From JAAYXU01 sp050942555 (GTDB taxonomy: Bacteria; Bacillota; Clostridia; Christensenellales; UMGS416): a DNA stretch of 26,408 nt. The DNA is taken from positions 1-26,408 of the forward strand of contig JBMNNN010000008.1 in assembly GCA_050942555.1 (NCBI GenBank), given 5' to 3'. Made by a program: the position numbers and the translations under genes. Each line of letters opens with the position of its first letter. The first letter of the stretch is position 1. This document shows, piece by piece, positions 22,460 to 26,408 of this stretch. A model generated the notes under the pieces. That model did no database searches. It saw nothing but the letters and a program-made list of their open reading frames with translations, and was not told the DNA's origin.

Positions 22460-23775
22460 GATCCCATCTCCTTGATCCGGGCCAGCAGGGTCTCCACGGC
22501 CCTGCCGGGGCTTCCGGCGTTATCGATCGTGATATCGGCGTACTGAGTATACAGCGGCGCGCGCCGTCTGTACAGCGTCTCCAGCGCTGCTCTTCCTCCC
22601 GCCAGCAGCGGCCGCGCGCCGTAGTCGATCGTTTCGTGTATGAGCGCCAGGGGCCGGTTGACGTACACAAGAAGACCTCGCGCCACCAGCGCGCGCATAT
22701 TCGCGGTGCGGGTGACGATGCCGCCCCCGGTCGCGATGACGGCTCCGCGCATCCGGGCCGCCCTGCAGGCCGCCGCGGTCTCGGCCTGCCGGAACGCGTC
22801 CTCCCCGCGGGCAAAGAGCGACCGGATCGGGCCCGCCTCCGACTCGATGAGGGCGTCCAGATCGACGAATGTCCTGCCCAGCGCGGCGGCCAGCGCGCGG
22901 CCCAGCGCGGTCTTTCCGCTGCCCGGCATGCCGATGAGCACGATGTTCTCACCGGGTGGCTTGTTCATCCGCTGGTAGATCCGCTCGATGACGCCGTCTT
23001 CGAGCGTTACGCCGTTCCAGAGCTCCTGCGCCCGGACCGCCTGCGCGATCAGCATGAATAGGCCGTTCACGCACCGCGCGCCCGCCGCGCGCGCCTCGGC
23101 CAGCAACCGGGTCTCGACCGGGTTGTATATAAGGTCGGCCACATACCGGAAACCCGCGATCCGATCGCGGGACAGCGGACAGCCGTCCACGTCGGGAAAC
23201 ATGCCTACCGGCGTACAGTTGACGAGCAGATCGAATCCGTGCGCGGGCGCAAGCCCGTCGTACCCGATCACCGGCGCATCCCCGAACTGCCCGGCGGCCC
23301 TGGCGGGATCGCGGCTCGCGAGCGCGATCCCGGCCGCGCCCCCGTCGCGCAGCGCGCAGTATACGGCCCTGGCCGAACCGCCGGTTCCCAGTATGAGCGC
23401 CTTTTGCCCTCTGACCGGGATACCGGCCATCGCCAGCATCCGTGAGAATCCAAAGTAGTCGGTATTATATCCCGCAAGCGCGCCCTCCCCGAGCACGACC
23501 GTGTTGACCGCGCCGATTTCAAGGGCTTCGGGGGACAGGCTATCGAGATAGGGCATCACCGTCCGCTTGTAGGGAATGGTCACATTAAGGCCCGCGATTC
23601 CCGATTCGCGAAGGCTTTCCATATACCCGGCGACGCCGCCCGGCTCGACCTCGGTGAGCTCATAGACGCCCTCGAGCGCCGTAAAGAGGAATATAAGCCC
23701 GTGTATCCGGGGCGACAGGCTGTGCCCGAGTCGCCGTCCCAGCAGCGCATAGCGCTTCGGTGTGTTAGTTTCCAT
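22456..23775 (-). CDS. Bifunctional shikimate dehydrogenase / shikimate kinase
   Basis: The 439-residue fusion carries two consecutive pathway steps. Residues 1-270 are shikimate dehydrogenase: SLSPRIHG, catalytic K70 in NVTIPYK, D106 in GYNTDYFGF, the NADP loop GTGGSARA (130-137) and NCTPVGM. Residues 271-439 are shikimate kinase: Walker A GMPGSGKT (282-289), the Asp-containing DLDALIE, the ATGGGIV motif and the RPLL region. The kinase half starts MNKPPG, so it may once have been a separate gene. The chosen ATG has GGAGAG upstream and lies 11 bases inside the end of pheA. A frame open further upstream lacks any match. The product would turn dehydroshikimate into shikimate 3-phosphate, feeding aroA. 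Confidence 0.96.
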   Translation of the reverse strand: METNTPKRYALLGRRLGHSLSPRIHGLIFLFTALEGVYELTEVEPGGVAGYMESLRESGIAGLNVTIPYKRTVMPYLDSLSPEALEIGAVNTVVLGEGALAGYNTDYFGFSRMLAMAGIPVRGQKALILGTGGSARAVYCALRDGGAAGIALASRDPARAAGQFGDAPVIGYDGLAPAHGFDLLVNCTPVGMFPDVDGCPLSRDRIAGFRYVADLIYNPVETRLLAEARAAGARCVNGLFMLIAQAVRAQELWNGVTLEDGVIERIYQRMNKPPGENIVLIGMPGSGKTALGRALAAALGRTFVDLDALIESEAGPIRSLFARGEDAFRQAETAAACRAARMRGAVIATGGGIVTRTANMRALVARGLLVYVNRPLALIHETIDYGARPLLAGGRAALETLYRRRAPLYTQYADITIDNAGSPGRAVETLLARIKEMGS

Positions 23776-24910
23776 CGCTGGCTCTCCAGGCCCTGTAGTT
23801 GCCCAGCACGCGCAGCAGCGAGCAGCGCGTCCCGGTCTCATGAAGCGCGGCTGCGACCTGCGGATCGGCCAGGTTTCCGGCGATGTCCACATAGAAGCTG
23901 TAGTGCCATGGCTCCCCTGCCACCGGCCGGGACGCGATGCTTAAAAGGTTGAGCCCGCGCCGCGCGAACACCTCGAGCATGTGGTAGAGCGAACCGGGCT
24001 TGTGGTCGATGACGCACAGGAGACTCAGCTTGTCGGCCAGCGGATCGGGCCGGGACGATCCGGCGATGAGTACGAAGCGGGTGTAGTTCTCCGCGCCGCT
24101 TTGAATATCGCTGGCCAGCACAGCCAGTCCGTACAGCTGCGCTGCCCGCTCCGACGCGATGGCTGCGCACCGGGGGTCGGCCTGCTGCGCCACCGTACGG
24201 GCCGCCAGCGCGGTGCTGCCGCAGGAACCCGTTTCCAGCCCGCGTTCGGCCAGGAAACGCCCGCACTGCTCCAGCGCCTGCGGATGGGACAGCACACGGC
24301 GGATCCGCCCAATGTCCACGCCCGGCAGCCCCAGCAGGAAGTGGCGGACGGGCAGCACCTGTTCCCCGACGATGGAAACATCATAGCGCAGCAGCAGGTC
24401 GAGGTTCACGTTGACGCAGCCGGTCAGGGAGTTTTCCAGCGGCACCATGCCCATCGGCCAGCTGCCCGCCGCCACCCCGGCCACGATGCGCTCGAAGCTC
24501 TCCACCGGCTCCGGGCGGCAGCCGTCGCCCAGATGCGCGAGCACCGCCTCCTCGCTGAACGAACCGGGCATGCCCAGATAGGCCACGGCAGGGCGTCCGT
24601 CGGCCGGGTCTTCCCGCGCGGTCTCGGGGGGCGCGGGCCGCAGCCCGTCGATGAGCTTTTGCTGCAGTTCCCGGCTGGCGGCCATGATGGTCTCATAGAG
24701 CGGCCGCACATAAGGGCGCACGTCGGGCGATTCGACCCGGCTTACCGCCCTTTCGATGACCGCCCGCTCGCGCGCAGGATCGAGCACCGGCAGTCCGTTT
24801 TTTAACTTGTTGAGCGCGATTTCCCGGGAAACGGCCATGCGCCGCTCGAAGGCTGCTGTAATCTCCCGATCGGCGCTGTCGATACGCTCCCTCAGCTCAT
24901 CAAGATTCAT
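23765..24910 (-). CDS. pheA: Bifunctional chorismate mutase / prephenate dehydratase (P-protein)
   Basis: The protein has 381 residues in three parts. The AroQ-type chorismate mutase domain (about 1-90) begins LDELRERIDSADREI and has the RMAVSREIALNK helix. Prephenate dehydratase (about 107-285) has YLGMPGSFSEEA, PLENSLTGCVN, the catalytic region GSTALAA and NYTRF. The ACT domain (about 295-375) has HKPGSLYHMLEVFARRGLN followed by IASRP, equivalent to the ESRP motif that binds phenylalanine, so feedback inhibition is expected. The enzyme converts chorismate to phenylpyruvate, committing flux to phenylalanine. The ATG has GGGAGG upstream and overlaps the aroC stop by 4 bases. No tyrosine- or tryptophan-branch gene is in the window. 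Confidence 0.97.
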   Translation of the reverse strand: MNLDELRERIDSADREITAAFERRMAVSREIALNKLKNGLPVLDPARERAVIERAVSRVESPDVRPYVRPLYETIMAASRELQQKLIDGLRPAPPETAREDPADGRPAVAYLGMPGSFSEEAVLAHLGDGCRPEPVESFERIVAGVAAGSWPMGMVPLENSLTGCVNVNLDLLLRYDVSIVGEQVLPVRHFLLGLPGVDIGRIRRVLSHPQALEQCGRFLAERGLETGSCGSTALAARTVAQQADPRCAAIASERAAQLYGLAVLASDIQSGAENYTRFVLIAGSSRPDPLADKLSLLCVIDHKPGSLYHMLEVFARRGLNLLSIASRPVAGEPWHYSFYVDIAGNLADPQVAAALHETGTRCSLLRVLGNYRAWRASDGN

Positions 24911-26007
24911 CGGTCGACCTCCCATCCCGGCTGTCCCATCCATATGTCGGCGAGCGCAAGCGCGGCGGCAGCCTCGACGGCGGGCACGGCCCGGGGCACG
25001 ATGCACGCGTCATGGCGTCCGGTCACCGCGATCTCCCGCGGCTCAAGGCTCACTGGATCCACCGTCGCCTGGGGCCGGGCGATCGACGGGGTGGGCTTGA
25101 CGGCCACCTGGAAGCGGACCGGCATGCCGGTCGTGATGCCGCCCAGCACGCCGCCGTTGTGGTTCGTCGCCGTCTCCACCCTGCCCTTCCGCGCCACAAA
25201 GGGGTCATTTGCGAGGCTGCCGGGCATGAGCGCGATATCGAACCCCGCTCCGAAGGATACGCCCTTCACGGCGGGAATCGAGAACAGGAGCGACGCCGCG
25301 CGGCTCTCCACGGCCTCGAAAAGCGGCGAACCGATGCCCGCCGGCACGCCGGTCAGCACGGTTTCGATGACGCCGCCCAGCGAATCGCCCTGGTCGCGCG
25401 CGGCGCATATCGCGTCGATCATCTGCTTTCCGCTGCGGGGGCTGTTGACCGGAAAATCCATCGCAGCCAGCGCGGCCAGCGCAGCGGCGTCGGGCCCACG
25501 GGCCCCCCAGGGCTCGTCCACAACAAGGCCGATTCGCGCAATATGGCTGCCGATCGCTACGCCCCTTTCAGCCAGCATCTGGCGCGCGATGGCCCCGGCG
25601 AACACGAGCGGCGCGGTCAGCCGCCCCGAGAAATGCCCGCCGCCCCGGTAGTCCTCGAATCCCCGGTAGCGGATGTGGCCTGTGAAGTCGGCGTGTCCCG
25701 GCCGGGGCAGGCGCTCAGCCCGCGTATAGCTGCTGGGGTGCTGGTCGGACGAGGCGATCCGCGCGGCCAGCGGCGTGCCCGTCGTATGCTCCCCGAACAC
25801 GCCGCTCATGATCTCGAACGCGTCGGTCTCCTGCCTCGGGGTCGACCACGGGTGCCTGCCGGGCGCGCGCCGCGCCATCTGCGCGCGCACCGCCTCCCAG
25901 TCGATACGCAGTCCCGGCGGCAGCCCGTCTATCACGACACCCACCGCCGGGCCGTGGGATTCGCCGAATACCGATATGCGCAGATGATTGCCCCAAATGC
26001 TGCTCAT
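24907..26007 (-). CDS. aroC: Chorismate synthase
   Basis: The 366-residue enzyme makes chorismate from 5-enolpyruvylshikimate 3-phosphate and needs reduced FMN. Visible family motifs are the N-terminal FGESHGPAVG, RRAPGRHPWSTPRQE, the RPGHADFTGHIRY loop, GGHFSGRLTA and the C-terminal ATVDPVSLEPREI. It is the usual length for the bacterial enzyme. A frame open upstream of the ATG has no family match, and GGGAGG lies 10 bases upstream of the chosen start. The start overlaps the aroA stop by 4 bases and the stop overlaps pheA the same way. Confidence 0.98.
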   Translation of the reverse strand: MSSIWGNHLRISVFGESHGPAVGVVIDGLPPGLRIDWEAVRAQMARRAPGRHPWSTPRQETDAFEIMSGVFGEHTTGTPLAARIASSDQHPSSYTRAERLPRPGHADFTGHIRYRGFEDYRGGGHFSGRLTAPLVFAGAIARQMLAERGVAIGSHIARIGLVVDEPWGARGPDAAALAALAAMDFPVNSPRSGKQMIDAICAARDQGDSLGGVIETVLTGVPAGIGSPLFEAVESRAASLLFSIPAVKGVSFGAGFDIALMPGSLANDPFVARKGRVETATNHNGGVLGGITTGMPVRFQVAVKPTPSIARPQATVDPVSLEPREIAVTGRHDACIVPRAVPAVEAAAALALADIWMGQPGWEVDR

Positions 26008-26408
26008 TGTATGTTTCCTCCCAAACGCGCCATGTCGTCCCAGAATCCCGGATAGGATTTGCGCACCGCGCCCGCCCCCGCGAGCCGCACCGGCCCGGCG
26101 CAGCGGCTTGAGACGCAGGCTATCATCATCGCGATGCGGTGATCGCCACACGAGTCGGCGTCCCCGCCCCGAAGCGACGGGACGCCCCGCACCGCGATCG
26201 CGTCGCCGTCGGCCCGTATGTCGGCGCCCAGCGCGGCGAGCGCGCGGACAATAGAGTCCACGCGATCCGATTCCTTGAGCCGCAGCCGCGCGCAGCCCGT
26301 GATACGCGCCTCTCCCCGCGAGAGCGCCAGCGCCGCCGCCACCGCGGGCGCAAGGTCGGGGCGCTGCGACACGTCTACGTCCGTGGCGCGAAGCGGCGAC
26401 CGTCGGCA
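26004..26408 (-). CDS. aroA: 3-phosphoshikimate 1-carboxyvinyltransferase (EPSP synthase), C-terminal part
   Basis: The visible 134 codons are the C-terminal end of EPSP synthase; the beginning lies beyond the window edge. The frame is open to the last base and reads DVDVSQRPDLAPAVA, RLKESDRVDS, CGDHRIAMM and the final VRKSYPGFWDDM, all family hallmarks of the C-terminal half. The enzyme joins shikimate 3-phosphate and phosphoenolpyruvate and is the target of glyphosate. The class that determines glyphosate sensitivity cannot be judged, because the key residues are in the missing part. It is upstream of aroC, with a 4-base overlap, so the operon promoter lies outside the window. Confidence 0.97.
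   Translation of the reverse strand, partial: CRRSPLRATDVDVSQRPDLAPAVAAALALSRGEARITGCARLRLKESDRVDSIVRALAALGADIRADGDAIAVRGVPSLRGGDADSCGDHRIAMMIACVSSRCAGPVRLAGAGAVRKSYPGFWDDMARLGGNIQ

Overview
The window reads as chromosomal DNA from a GC-rich member of the Clostridia (Firmicutes). Genes are packed tightly, many stop/start pairs overlap as ATGA, and Shine-Dalgarno sequences are strong (AGGAGG type). Start codons include TTG and probably rarer ones. Gene types common in Clostridia are present: an FHA/SEDS/MoxR/DUF58 cluster, a DUF5685 protein next to a J-domain protein, and zinc-ribbon and spore-coat-like proteins of unknown function. I see no rRNA, tRNA, CRISPR, phage or insertion sequence. A species cannot be named from this sequence alone.

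Region 1 (1-3409, minus strand) is a cell-envelope operon read from a clear promoter at 3381-3409. It encodes an FHA protein, a SEDS (FtsW/RodA) polymerase, a 34-residue membrane peptide where a class B penicillin-binding protein would be expected, a MoxR AAA ATPase and the start of a DUF58 protein. Region 2 (3410-3825) holds a small plus-strand gene for a 69-residue protein made of two copies of a hydrophobic Cys-ended segment, then a 30-bp perfect palindrome. Region 3 (3826-8341, minus) is a five-gene operon with overlaps at all but one junction: DUF5685, Cys-tailed DnaJ-like protein, ECF-S-like membrane protein, GNAT acetyltransferase and a FAD oxidoreductase. Its joint function is unknown and it is the best candidate for an undescribed system.

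Region 4 (8342-13400) mixes an AT-rich orphan gene, a large Pro/Glu-rich two-domain protein whose ribosome-binding site lies in a hairpin, rsmA, and a membrane-anchored zinc-ribbon protein with its own promoter and terminator. Region 5 (13401-16995, minus) is an MFS transporter, a MATE transporter and an unusual amino-acid kinase behind one promoter. Region 6 (17094-20774, plus) is a heterodimeric ABC exporter whose two ATP sites are asymmetric. Region 7 (20803-21950, plus) is a single BtrH/C39-like protein.

Region 8 (22025-26408, minus, continuing past the window edge) is an aromatic amino-acid operon in the order aroA, aroC, pheA, an aroE-aroK fusion, aroQ. It supplies several shikimate-pathway steps plus the phenylalanine branch, and every junction overlaps, so translation is probably coupled.
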